Source: Cladosporium sp. IMV 00045 | Taxonomy: Eukaryota > Ascomycota > Dothideomycetes > Cladosporiales > Cladosporiaceae | NCBI GenBank assembly: GCA_001931905.2 | Contig: MSJI02000865.1 | Location: 1 to 64,000, forward strand | Direction of reading: 5' to 3' | DNA: 64,000 bases | Notes under the pieces: model-generated | The model's database searches: none | What the model was told of the DNA's origin: nothing | Seen by the model: the letters and a program-made list of their open reading frames with translations, nothing else | In this document: one piece after another, positions 45,209 to 56,596 of the stretch | Layout of the letters: the number at the start of each line of letters is the position of its first letter | Numbering within the stretch: the stretch's first letter is position 1 | Position numbers and translations under genes: made by a program

Positions 45209-46939
45209 ATGGACTCACAACAGCTTGACGCACTTGTGGTAGGCGCAGGATTTGGTGGCATTTACCAGCTTAAGCGTCTTCGCGAGCTCGGTTTGAGGAC
45301 CAAAGCCATAGACTCTGCTGGCGATGTGGGTGGCACATGGTATTGGAATCGATACCCTGGTGCCATGTCCGAGTGAGTCTCAGCCAAAAGGAGACCAAAC
45401 GCGGCAATAATAACATCTCGCAGCACTGAATCGTATCTCTACCGTTATTCGTGGGACTCGGAAGATTTGAGCACTTATCCGTGGGACACACACTATGTCT
45501 ACCAGCCTCAAGTGCTTGCATACCTTCAGCACGTTGCCAGACGGCATGACTTGTACAAAGATATCATCTTCGAGACCGCACTGGTAGGAGCGCAATGGAA
45601 TGCTTCATCTTCGCTATGGGACATCCAGACTTCGACTGGCATGAATTTCATGACTCGCTACCTTATTACTTCGCTTGGTCTTCTTTCAAAGCAAAACTTC
45701 CCTGACATCTTAGGGATCGACACATTCGAAGGCGAGAAATATCACACTGGAGCCTGGCCAGCCGGCGTGGAGCTCAAAGGGAAGCGAGTTGGCATCATTG
45801 GAAATGGTTCTACTGGCGTTCAAGTAATAACAGCCATAGCCCAAGACGTCAAGCACCTGATATCCTTTCAGCGGAACCCTCAGTACTCCGTGCCCAGTGG
45901 ACAAGGCCCTGTGAGTAGAGAATATCGAGATCGCATCAATGCCAAATACCAGCAAATTTGGGAAGACGTCAAGGACAACAGCGCTTTCGGCTTTGGCCTC
46001 GACGAAAGCAACACACCCACACTTTCCGTTACACCTACAGAGCGAGAACAGATCTTCGAGAAAGCATGGAAGAAAGGCGGTGGATTTCGATTCATGTTCG
46101 AGACTTTCAATGACATCGCTGTCGACGAAGCTGCGAACGATGAAGCAGCGAACTTCATCAAAAGGAAAATCAGAGAGAAAGTACAGGACCCGGAGAAAGC
46201 GCGCAAACTAATACCAACTCAGCTATATGCCCGGCGGCCGCTTTGCGATGCCGGATACTATGAGCAGTTCAATCGCGAGAACGTCGACATTGTCAGCCTG
46301 AATGAGACGCCGATAGAGACCATCACGAGCAAAGGCATCAGGACTTCAGACGGTGTGGAGCATGAGCTCGATGTTCTGATCTTCGCCACTGGGTTTGACG
46401 CTGTTGACGGCAACTACACCAGGTTGGCGATTCAGGGTGCCAAGGGCCAGACACTCAAAGATCACTGGTCCCATGGGCCCACTTCTTATCTTGGCATCAG
46501 CGTGGCTGGATTCCCAAACATGTTCATGATTCTTGGCCCAAACGGGCCTTTCTGCAACATCCCACCCGCGATCGAATCGCACGTGGAAGTCATCACCAGC
46601 CTTATCGCCGAGGCAGAGCAGCAAGGATTGAAGGAACCTTCTACTCTGAGTCCTCGCCATGACAGTTTCAGTTTCACTAATGAAAAACGAGGTGACAGAC
46701 TCGGAGGCCGGGTGGCTGTGATAGAAACATCCTTACAAGCGGAAGAGGACTGGACTAAGATTTGTTACGATGCCAGCGCCAACAGTCTCTTTCGCAGGAC
46801 GGACTCTTGGATCTTTGGGTCTAACATAGACGGAAAGGTTCATGCAGTCATGTTCTATTTTGGCGGCCTTGCGGAGTATCGGAAGCATGTGAGAGGAATT
46901 GCAGCTGATGGCTGGAAGGGTTTTGTCATCAGATCATAG
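45209..46939 (+). CDS. Baeyer-Villiger-type flavin monooxygenase
   Basis: Exons 45209-45372 and 45424-46939 with a 51-nt intron (GTGAGT...CTCGCAG) give 559 aa. The FAD fold opens with ALVVGAGFGG, followed by GTWYWNRYPGAMSD, a conserved class B segment. The type I Baeyer-Villiger fingerprint FxGxxxHxxxW appears as FEGEKYHTGAWP at about 155-166. The NADPH fold is GIIGNGSTGVQV, and LIFATGFDAVDGNYTR is the late conserved ATG motif. The class inserts an oxygen next to a ketone to give an ester or lactone, using NADPH and O2. It resembles cyclohexanone/steroid-type enzymes, but I cannot tell the substrate. It diverges from a Zn2Cys6 regulator. No targeting signal is seen. Confidence 0.94.
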
Positions 46940-46961
46940 TCCTTGCTTGATTTTCGTTTGA

Positions 46962-48383
46962 TCACGATCCATTTACGTCTGCGGCGACGGCTTCAGCAAC
47001 GAGCTTGTGAATAGCCACACCAGGATGATACTGAGAATGTTAGCGTTTCCGATCGTTGACAGGATGACGCTGAGTTATGGGAGACTCACATCATTCCACC
47101 AAAGACACTTTGTTCCGCTTGCGTCAAAACATGTCGCATTATCTGCGCCGTATGCTTGTGGCTCTTGTATTGCTTTCAGAAAGGGTGCGGTCGTATCCAC
47201 TAGGTACGTCTTCGCGGTGGGATTGAGAGTCGCGAAAGTGGCCACTCTCGATCTCAAGGCATCATTGTATTGTTTGACACCGGCTGCTTCGGCCTTGACA
47301 GTGGCGTCGCCCTGGGCTAGAACTGTAGGACTCAGCTGTATAGGAGGAACGTTTAGAAAGACGAACCTCCGGGCGCCGGAATTGTATAGCGTCTGGGTTT
47401 GATTCATGTACTGATCCATAATCCGGCCCAGCAATGTGGTATAATTAGGCCACGACCAGGCATTTCCAACATCCTAGACCAGTGAAAATCAGCATGACGT
47501 AGACACCAGAAGACTCTGTAGTAACAACTCACATTGACACCGATCCAGACCGCGAACAGGGAGTTGCTGGCATTCCACTTCATAAAACCCTGCTTCTCGG
47601 TGTTTGTCAAGTAGCGTTCGACCTGCTCCACAAAAGATAGCACTGTCGGAGCAAAGGGTTGAATAAGCTTCGAGTCTGTTGTGGCACCTCCACTCGCATA
47701 GTTGTAAGAGTATGTGAGGCTGTTGTTGAATTGCGTAACATAGTAGCCGATCCAATTGAGACCGCCAGAGGTGGTCCACCCAGGGAATGTTGGATTCCCA
47801 AGAGGATTAGAGTCTGAGGCCAAGGTGAGGCTTGGGTCGAAGCCGGTCTGCGAATAGCTGTCGCCGCTAAAATCGAGGTCAGAAGATCCAGCTGGAAAGG
47901 TTTGCAGGGTAACACACAAGGAGATCACGTATTCGATGCCGGTGTTCGTTGGAACCGCGCTCGATGTAGTGGCGGTTGATGACTGCGTTGACTTTTGCGA
48001 GCTGGAGGTCTTGGTAGTCGTCAATATCGTTGTGGAAGTGATTGACTTCGTGGATGATGAGGTCTTGGTCGAGCTTGGGTTTGCGGTCTCATATCCAGGA
48101 AGACATTGACCTATCATTGTGAGCGGAAGCGACCATTGCTTTCAGCTTTCAGTCAACTTACTGTAGTATGGATTCTGGGATCGACAAATGTAGCCGGTGG
48201 TACATGAGATCGCACCTGACCATCCTGTAAGGTGCATGGATTAGCGTTTGGCATGTTCCGCGGTCAGGAGAGCTTTGGTGTACCAATGCCGCCACATTGT
48301 CCCCATGCCGCCTGTTGCGCGTTCACAAACGTCGAAAAGGACGTCACGCATACGCAGAGGAAACTTGGTACTGAAAGCTTCAT
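46962..48383 (-). CDS. CBM1-linked CE16-type acetylesterase (SGNH/GDSL)
   Basis: Six exons: 48284-48383, 48162-48224, 47918-48110, 47533-47866, 47090-47473 and 46962-47030. All introns are 51-60 nt and all phases agree; 380 aa. The signal peptide MKLSVPSFLCVCVTSFSTFV is followed by a fungal cellulose-binding CBM1 (WGQCGGIGWSGAISC...YYSQCL). A Ser/Thr-rich linker leads to the catalytic domain. Block I is ISFGDSYSQTGF with the Ser nucleophile. ASGGATTDS supplies the oxyanion Gly, GVNDVGNAW the block III Asn, and WWNDYHPG the catalytic Asp-x-x-His near the C-terminus. CE16 enzymes remove acetyl groups from hemicellulose fragments; the CBM1 tethers this one to cellulose. It ends 22 bp from the convergent monooxygenase gene. 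Confidence 0.93.
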
Positions 48384-48695
48384 AATGTTGCGGTGAGTGG
48401 TCGACCTTTGATGTTACGATTGAGCTCAGACGGGTGATGTCCTGTGGAGATATAGTTACTAATACAGCCTTGCGCCAGTATCTAACTGTCCCTTAGCCGG
48501 TATATCCTGGTTACACCAGCTATATAACCCGGTTACACCAGCGAGCCTTTAGGGTTAGGGTTTTCGCTGGTGTAACCTTGGCTCCCACTGACAGGGATTA
48601 GGAAATTCGCAAGTTTATGGGAAATATGCAGGCATCCAAGATTAAAATCTAATAACAATATTCCGCCGTTCAGATTCGGGGTGGATTGGTAAGTA
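48384..48695. other. Intergenic region with repeats before the assembly gap
   Basis: About 310 bases between the esterase start and the next gene's presumed start. It holds the hairpin with telomere-like repeats at 48509-48577. The remainder is AT-rich, with no gene. Confidence 0.5.
48509..48577. repeat. Inverted repeat enclosing TTAGGGTTAGGG
   Basis: GGTTACACCAGCGA (48531-48544) and its exact reverse complement TCGCTGGTGTAACC (48564-48577) enclose a 19-base loop. The loop contains two telomere-type TTAGGG units (48549-48560). A further direct copy of GGTTACACCAGC lies at 48509-48520. It could form a hairpin, or be the end of a small element. Confidence 0.85.
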
Positions 48696-50683
48696 TGGAG
48701 TCGGAAAGCTTGGCTGCCACATACGCTCTCAACGATCTGCTGCNNNNNNNNNNNNNNNNNNNNAAAAAAAACTCTTGCCATACCGGCAGAGTTGCGTCAA
48801 GCATGGCAACGGGCGCTAACCATTCGCCTTCGACGCTGTTTTTGCAATCAGTCGACCCTGACCTGAAACGAAGCTTTCACACGCGCTTTACAAAAACAAG
48901 GGAGTCATATGACAGGCGGAAAGAACAAGAGGTCATCGCAACCGTTTCCAAAAGCTCGGGTTGGAAGCGCATAGGGAAGCCCTCCTTTCGACGTGATGTT
49001 CCTACCGGCATAGTGTTTCGCAAAGCGACACCCAGCCGTCTGCACCCGACGGGCCGCGTCACAATTTGCGTTCCTCATGAGCTGAGTTTCGATGTTGCTG
49101 TAAGTCATGAACCTTTCGAATTCTATCGGCATGAATTCATCGGAGCTAAGTCAACCACAGACTCTAGAGCACCTTGGGGCGCACACGCTTCTCTCAAGAG
49201 GCGAAAGACCAGACAGGGTTGACTCGGCTATTGCTGCAAAGTACACGGGAGTCGACCGCGACCACTTGAGACACGTCAGAAAGCATTGTTTTCAATGCAT
49301 CCCCAATGCTGTGGGCATGTTCAATATCCCAGTGGACTGTACGCTGGTGTTACGCAACCTCACAACGACGCCTGATACTCTACAACTAAAGCCACATCCA
49401 TCAGAGGTGCTCGAGCGCACAGATTCTAGTCAAGAGCAGAGCCTTGTGGCCGACTGTAAGAGCAAAAACGCTTTCTTCAGCTCTGATCCTCGATACTCCA
49501 CCGTTTTCTGGCTTGGTTTGGAGGACAAAATGACGGAATCTCTTTCCACTCAGATCATTCAGCACAGATATGTCACAGCCGTGAACAGTGCACACGTCCC
49601 TAGCTGTTTCTTGCCTCGTCGGGCAGCAGAGCTACTTCGCGTGTTGGGGCCAGCTTTCGTGGACATGGATCGCGAACATGTTACAGCCCATCAATCCATA
49701 GTCACTGCTTCTGTCTGGAAGATAGTACAAGATGTCAGGTCAATTATCAAACTGCTAGCTGGTTGCAGCGACAGCTCGCGCGTGGTCCATCAACTTTGGA
49801 CTCGAATGCGATAATACTGCCAGCCTGGCGACGTTACGACTCAAATCATCGTGTTATCCAGGATATCTACGCCCTGGTAAAATCTTACGAACCAGGCATC
49901 TTACGTGTTTTTCCTACTGAGAGCGAGTATGAACATGCGCATGGGAAACTTGGCGACATCTGGGCCTTAGACCTAATCGCTCAGAGCGCACCAGCAGACT
50001 GGTCTTTTCGTCCAACCACGTGCGACTGCACATCTACATGTCGCCTTGGCAAAGCCGGTGTGTTGAAACGTACGCATAGTTGCGGCAGTGAGCATGTGAT
50101 CGTGCGCCCAACGACTTCCGACGTTTTGAGGCATCGGGGATGCCTCGTAGACCAGCGCAGGACGAGCAAACGTAGAGCAGCGCAGAGTACCGGGCGATGG
50201 TTCCACCAAGAATTTGTTGAAGGATTACAGAATATCGGGGAGTTTCGAGTTTTCATTGTCACGGTGCGTGATGCGATGGCGACACGCGGGCGAAGAGGAG
50301 AAGTAATTGAAGTGGTACACACGCTCGAGCTCGGAGACAGAGAGCTCGTTGTAACTGTCCTGACTTCCAGCTCGATTTGGTCAGGTAGACCCGACACTTA
50401 TGGAGAGGTAGATCTCGAAGAACTGAAGAGATTTGCCCTCTATGCGTTCGGCGCTCTGCGGAACAGGCCTGACAGGTCGACAAACTTTGAGTCTCTCGAG
50501 ATCGGAGCTCGAATAGATGTCGGCATCACCACGATGAACGAGTCGTGTCAGTATTTCGTCAACGAGATCACGCGAATCTACGAAGCAGACTTTTTCGCAG
50601 AGTGGTTGGCGCAGCCCGGAACGCATATTTGTAGGGCGGTTTCTACGGCTCTTGAAGAAGTCTTTATATGTTCGTCGGATTGA
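48696..50683 (+). CDS. Conserved fungal protein with ATP-grasp-like C-terminus, broken by an assembly gap
   Basis: The 5' end (MESESLAATYALNDLL from 48696) is cut by 20 N. After the gap, exons end at 49099, resume 49161-49724, then 49775-50683, with GTAAGT...CCACAG and GTACAA...CGACAG introns that keep phase. The early part is not recognised beyond RGERPDRVDSAIAAKYTG and a SILPAWRRY-like strand, present as AIILPAWRRYDSNHRV. The last 150 residues hold WFHQEFVEGLQNIGEFRVFI, a conserved Arg/Gly stretch (MATRGRRGEV) and ARIDVGI...YFVNEITRIYEADFF. The order of QEF-(x)-EFRVF, Asp, then E-I-T/N resembles ATP-grasp ligases. Function is unknown. The start and exact first exon cannot be fixed because of the gap. 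Confidence 0.7.
48744..48763. other. Assembly gap (20 N)
   Basis: Twenty N bases separate ...GATCTGCTGC from AAAAAAAACTC. The true size is unknown. The run of A on the right side could have stopped the assembly. Confidence 1.
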
Positions 50684-51190
50684 GAGCGAGCCCGCTGCCC
50701 AATGCGAACATCGAGGATCGTGTCCCAATCCATTTGCAATAGGCTTTGGGTCCAGGACTTTAAGCGAGTGGATGACGGCCTTAAGAAACGGACACTTTCT
50801 TGACATTGCCACAACCAAACCTATATAGCACGACGAAACTTGCACTTGGCTGTGCAGTCGAGGTTGAATTGCTACTCGGAAGGTTCAGAGAAGAGCTACT
50901 TGAGTCGACAGAGCAAATAGGCTAATAGAGCGTCGGATGCGTGTTCACGCGCTGTTTGGTTCCGTTGAACCTGAGTGACTACCGTCACATGGCTGTGAAG
51001 CCAGGTGACTAAGAAGTCGGGTTGGTACTCGGCTGAGATGAGGATACAAGCCGCGTAATAGAGAAGCAACAATTCAGTATCGATTGCAGTCTTGTATAAT
51101 AAAGAGTGGAACACGCGATATTGAACAAATCCTAAGTCCTTATATATTAAGGAGAATCCCTTCTCTAAGATTCTTCGGCCTCCTGCTGTA
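50684..51190. other. Non-coding stretch between the ATP-grasp-like gene and the helicase relic
   Basis: About 500 bases. A minus-strand open frame (50896-51243) starts inside the relic's helicase C-domain (EERKEAEIIVY) and then runs into sequence that I cannot match to a helicase. So the element's 3' end is truncated or rearranged near 51150. No gene of its own is supported. Confidence 0.5.
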
Positions 51191-52113
51191 TTGTACACTA
51201 TAATCTCTGCCTCCTTGCGTTCTTCCAATTTCCTGCATACCAAGTCTGGTCACCCTCTCCTCTTCTCGCCTGTCGTACTCGACCACCTGGTAAGCGATGT
51301 TCCTCCTTGTCGTCGTAATCTCTTGCCATATGTACCATCCTCTTCTCTAAGCCCATCGCTTCGTGCCAACTCGGCTCTTCCTTAGGTGGTAACGTTGCCG
51401 TGAGAAATACCACCTGGCATCCTCTTCTGGCAAGCTCTGCGAGCTTGAGCACTTTCGGCCTCCATATCTGTCGAATCCAGAACAATATGGCTCTCGTTGA
51501 TTACTATCCTGTCTAGCTCTCCGTTGGCCAGCTTGTCGTTGATGAACCTGTTGAACGTCTTCGTCACTGCGCCCTCGGATGTTACAAGCACGATCCTCGC
51601 GTGCCTGGCGGTCTGGTCGGGCCATCTCCCGGCGTTGAGTCCGATCTCCTTGCATCTCCTCTCTAGATCGCTCCTTAGCGAGATCAACGGCACCACTACC
51701 ACCGTCACCCCTCCGACTGAGCAGAATGCCGGTAGCATGAACATCAGACTCTTGCCTCCTCCGGTCCTCATGACCATCACTACCTTCGGCTCGCCCGATA
51801 CGATTGCCTTTAAGCCTTCCAATTGTGAGTCTCTAAATGAAGCGTTCGGCCCTAGCATTTCCCTCAGACTCACGTTCAAGTCTGCCCTCCTCAACTTCGC
51901 CCACCTCTCTTCTTCTACCATCTTCCTGTACTTCTCCAGATCGATTGCTGGCTTTCCATTACCTGTCGCGGTGGACGGCCACCTGATGAAGCGGTGCCAT
52001 GACACGCTCACCTTTCTGAACGATGCCTGCTCGGACTGGGTGCTAAACGGGTTCTCTATCGTTAACACCCTATAAATCAACTCTTCTATCCTTTTACTAT
52101 GTCCGGATTGCAT
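51191..52113 (-). pseudogene. RecQ-like helicase domain, frameshifted
   Basis: The frame from 52113 shows SFRDSQLEGLKAI, the P-loop MVMRTGGGKSLMFMLPA (motif I) and VVVVPLISLRSDLERRC (motif Ia). DRIVINESHIVLDST follows, where RecQ has DEAH/DECH-like motif II, here N-E-S-H. The frame then has to shift by one to continue as WRPKVLKLAELARRGCQVVF and LTATLPP (motif III). A second shift is needed to reach CRKLEERKEAEIIVY, the start of the second RecA fold. The second fold is then lost. Two frameshifts, a changed motif II and the missing C-domain make it non-functional. Less CA-to-TA damage is visible here than in the middle of the element. Confidence 0.8.
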
Positions 52114-55100
52114 CTACCTATCTTCTGTTGATATTCCTTCGTATAGCCGATCGAGCTATTTTGTCACTTCTTCCTCGGGGTAGTGTACCCTTTAGATAGC
52201 TAGGTATAGCTACCTCCATATCGACGACGTTGCGAAGAATCTAGCTTAGCATTTTAATAGCTCCCTCTTTATCACCCTCTTTAGCCTCTCTATGTTCTAG
52301 AAGCCGTCTATGCTAAGTGCCTACGGCTTGCCCTCTTTCGCTTTTCCTCTATTCCTCGGCCTGCTTCTCGTTTCCCTTCTACTAACGATCTGATCTTCTG
52401 CCGTTCCTTCGTCGTTACCTCTATCCGCCTCGCTTTCGTTGCTCGGGCTTATACTCGATTCGCTCTCGCTTCCTAAGCTACCCTCTTCTCTATCGCTTTC
52501 CCTTCCTCCTTCTTCGCTCCTACTCTCCTCCTCTTCCGTGACTCCGTCGACCTCGCCTTCCTATGTCTTTTCCGGCTCCGGCTCCTATAAATACTTACTA
52601 AAGTCGAACTCGCCCCTAACTTCCTACCTAAACATATATACGAACGGTTCTACTAGCTATAGATAGTATACTAATAGCTTCCTAACCTCTTCCGGTAGAT
52701 ACCTATAGATTATCTTCGCTTCGCCGCTCTTGCTATAGCCTTTATAGTAACCCGTTACTAGCTCGACCATACCGTTATCGATGAAAACACCCCTCTGCGC
52801 TCGCGTACTCTCTCCGTTCTCGGTCCTAATGCTAACAACTTCCGTCCCTCTAGCTAGAGCTCCCCCTACTATATAACATAACACTATTAGCTCCTCCTTA
52901 AATAGAGTCACCTCCCGGAAGTATTGCTCTACCTTAGTCGTATTCTACTATAGCTCACTCCGGTCCCGTACTTCGCTTATATCGATATTATGTAGAAAGT
53001 GCTTCGTTATCCGGTCCTCTCTTATAGCCCGGCTCTATAACTACTTCCGACTCTCTACGTCTTTCCCGTCTAGCCTCCTAACTCTGCCTAAAACTTTATC
53101 GTTTCTCTTATCGTCTAGGAAGCTCTAACCCTCCGTAAGGTCGCTTAGGTTGTTAAATAGTCTATCTAGATGCAAAATCGGCAGTTCCTCTTCTTGCTAT
53201 AAGAATATTAACTGCTTCGTGAGCCTACCTAGATACCTTTCCCATAGCGTATATAGTGTATCCCTAAGATCACCTATACTAAAGCTAATCTTATCGATAG
53301 CGACCTACTAGTATCTATTTATCTAAGTAACCCGTGCCCCGGCTTTCTCCGTGAACCTAATCCTCATTCCGAAAGTCTTTATATGTAAGACCCTATCTAT
53401 CGGGCTCGCCGGTCCGCCGTACTCCTAGAGACATAATAGCCTAGGCACTATATCGTATACGCCTTCTACGACGCTAACCGCCTCTCTTCTCGCCTCCTTC
53501 TTACCTATCCCGTCCCCGGTTAGTCGGTCGATATCGTCTTGCCTCTACTTATAAGCTATAAATACTACTAGAGCCTTACAAACCGTAACGATAGCCGCTA
53601 GCTTCGGCGTGAAGTTAAACACGCTTACCTATCCTGCGTCTTCGGTGTCTAAGCCGAGAACTACTACTACGGACAGAAAGCCGCTTTGGAACTCGTCGTC
53701 TAGTAGCTCCTAGTCGAGTATGCTAGCCTAGAAAAGAACGATAGACTAATGTAACTCGTCTTCGTAGTCCCTTCTAGCTCCCTTATCTAGAGCGGCGGTC
53801 TCTCGTCTAGCGAGACTTTGTATTACTCCGAGCCTCCTTGCTTGCCCATCCGTTAACGTGTCGTCTAGCTTATTCTCCTAAGTCTGACTCCTCTAAAGAT
53901 ATCTTAGTATTAATACCCAGACCCTAGAGTATTTCTTCTTCGTACTAGCCTCGTATCTACTATAGAATAGGGTCTCGTTATTCGCGGCCCCGGTTTCTTT
54001 CCTATTCACGTAGTAAAGAGCGGACCTCGGGACCGTCCGCGGACTGCTAACGTCTATAGCCTTCTTAATCACCCTACCCGTCGCTCTATAAGCTCTCTCG
54101 ATCGCCTCCTCTTCTTTATCTATACTCTCTATCCCCCGCTCGTCCGCCTTAAGCTTTGGCGCCGCACTTAGACTAGCCCGCAGCTCTTCTTTCTCAAACC
54201 TAGCTAGATAGTGAGCCTAGCTAGTGTGTTCTAGCTATGGATCCATCTCGGACCTAACGTCGCTAACGTTTACCTTCCTATAATGGTGCGCCTCCCGTAG
54301 CTTCCTCTTTAGTCTATCTACTACCTTATCTATCAACTTCTGCGCCCTATTCTCGGGCTCGGAGCCGTAACCGCTTGCTTATATCTATAGCGCTAGCGGT
54401 AGCACCTTAAATAGCTTAGTCCACTGCGTATACTTAAAGAATCTCTAATAGTAGTGACCTTCCGTAAACGGCTAGTTTGCGGCGGGTCGACTCCTTAAAC
54501 TCCCTCGACCTCCTCTACTTTTAGTGCTATTCTAGCCGTGCTCCGTTCTATAGTATGCCTCGATTCCCTTTCTGCTCTCCCTTAGCAATCCGCACGCCTT
54601 ACACTATAAGCATTGCTTAATAACCGGGCTAAGCTCCTAGATCGCTTCCTATTCGGCGGTAGGGTACACGACGTCCTCTAACCTATACGCGACGTGGTCG
54701 AGTTTTTCTACTTATTAAATTATTCCTTTCCTAGTACCTACTATTAGGAAAGGACGGTAGTAGAGCTTAGTTTGGATAAGCTAAGTATACTTAGATATAG
54801 CGTTATCGTTTATTGAATTACTCTAAATCGCTATTAAAGGTTATGTTTACGGTCCGCCCCGCTAGATCTGCGCCACTTTTTACTCGCTTAAAGGGCATAC
54901 CGACTTCGTTTATGATTTCACTAAGCGGCCGTTTCCGAGGAGGAAGAGAGCTAGGCAAGAACCCTAAGAATCTATGCCACTCTTAGCTAACCTTGCGATA
55001 CTCTAACTTTCTTACTTCCACGTATCTAGTAGCCTCCTCGAGACCCCTCGTATAGACTATCCCTATAGTCTACGTAGTATACGAGCCCTAAGAATCTACC

Positions 55101-56596
55101 TTGCAATCATCGATACCGTAGTTACGCTTAAACCCTCTATAAGGAAGATGTTTTCTCGATATCGCGATAGCTAAATGTCTATAGACTTGGATGTTTATAG
55201 CTACCCCTAACGCTTCCTTCGTTTCTCGCTATATTACGCGGCTTAATCTTAAACTGCCCTACGGCTCGAGGCTCCCTATAGTAGCCTAAAGAAACGGTGA
55301 AGGTAGGTCTCGTCTACGCAGGACTAGTAGCTTAAGCTTCCTATATAAGGGTTGAATCATCTAGAGATAGTATACTAGTAGCTCTCTAACCTCTTTAGGT
55401 AGATACCGGTAAATAATCTTAGTGTTTCTAGAGGTAGTATATCCCTTATAGTAGGTCGTTACTATACTAATCATACCGTTTTCTACGAAGATATTCCTAT
55501 AATAGCCGTTCATTATATTAATATGCCGTAGGCTTAGCGTCTCAGTGCTACGGGCTAGCTATCTACTTGTTATATAGACTAATAATAGTAAACGCTCGAG
55601 GAAGGCTTCCACTCGCGACTTGTAGCTACGGACGGCTTTCTGGCTCTATACGAGCTACGTAGTTATATCTTTCGAGTAGAAGAATTCATCTTGAAGCTAT
55701 TTAGTCTTTAAAACACGTTCGAGCAGCTAGTTATCTCGGGTTGGGAGTGTACCTTATAGGTTAGTAGGGTAACTTAGAAAGTTCCAGTTCTTACTATTCT
55801 CGGCTAGATTATTAACCACGCGGTGCATCTAGAACCGGATGTCTATATCTTCTCGCCTTTCCTCCGGGTATAGTAGTAATAAGTCCTCGAGCTAAGCGTA
55901 TACTTTATATACTTACTCTCGGATAAAGCCACGGAAAGCGTCTAGCATTAGGCTAGTAATGCCTTTATAGGACACCGATAGATTATCGTCCGACTAGGAA
56001 ATGTAGCCTAAGCAGGTTATTAAATCTCGCACCTTCTTACTATATACTCGTAGCCGGCTGGCCTAGCTAAGAGGCGATCGAGTGCTATTAACCATAAAGC
56101 GAGTCCGTATCTTATTAAGAAGGTCGGCCGGTCGCATCAAATGGTTGTGATCCGCAATAGTAATAGCCTTCTAGATAACTAGTATCTACGCGATCTTAAT
56201 AAACCTAGAGAGGCTTAGCGTATAGTAATAAGCCTCCTTAAAGATTCCTTTCCCTAAGTCTATACTAAGGACTGCAAAAAAGCCGATAACCACGCTTTCG
56301 TAAATGTCGCCTCTTAAATCATGATCGAGTAGAGAGACATAGAGATTAAGGTATATCTTATTAATCTCATCGGTAACGTCTCTCGAATCGAGTTTGCCTA
56401 AGGTTCTTATACCTATAGTCGCTACTCTAGACTGGTATAACAATCTCTCGATATACCTTATCGCTTCGATTAGATAGGCTGCTTATCGGCTAGTAAGCTA
56501 ATGCCGGAGCGAGATTCGCTGGCCGGGTTGAGTCGTACGGTAGGCGAAGCAAAGGAGTCTAGTCTAGACCCTTATATATCGCTTCTATGTAGCCTT
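52114..56596 (-). pseudogene. Heavily mutated middle of the OrsD-RecQ element
   Basis: About 4.5 kb with very frequent TA steps, few CA or TG, and stops in all frames. Short open pieces such as 52657-52911 and 56186-56443 are fragments of one former frame. I recognise no domain in it. The pattern fits RIP of a repeated sequence. Confidence 0.65.

Noticed and set aside
52439..52666. A Ser-rich plus-strand frame inside the relic
   Set aside because: It is antisense to the mutated element, and TA conversion creates such runs.
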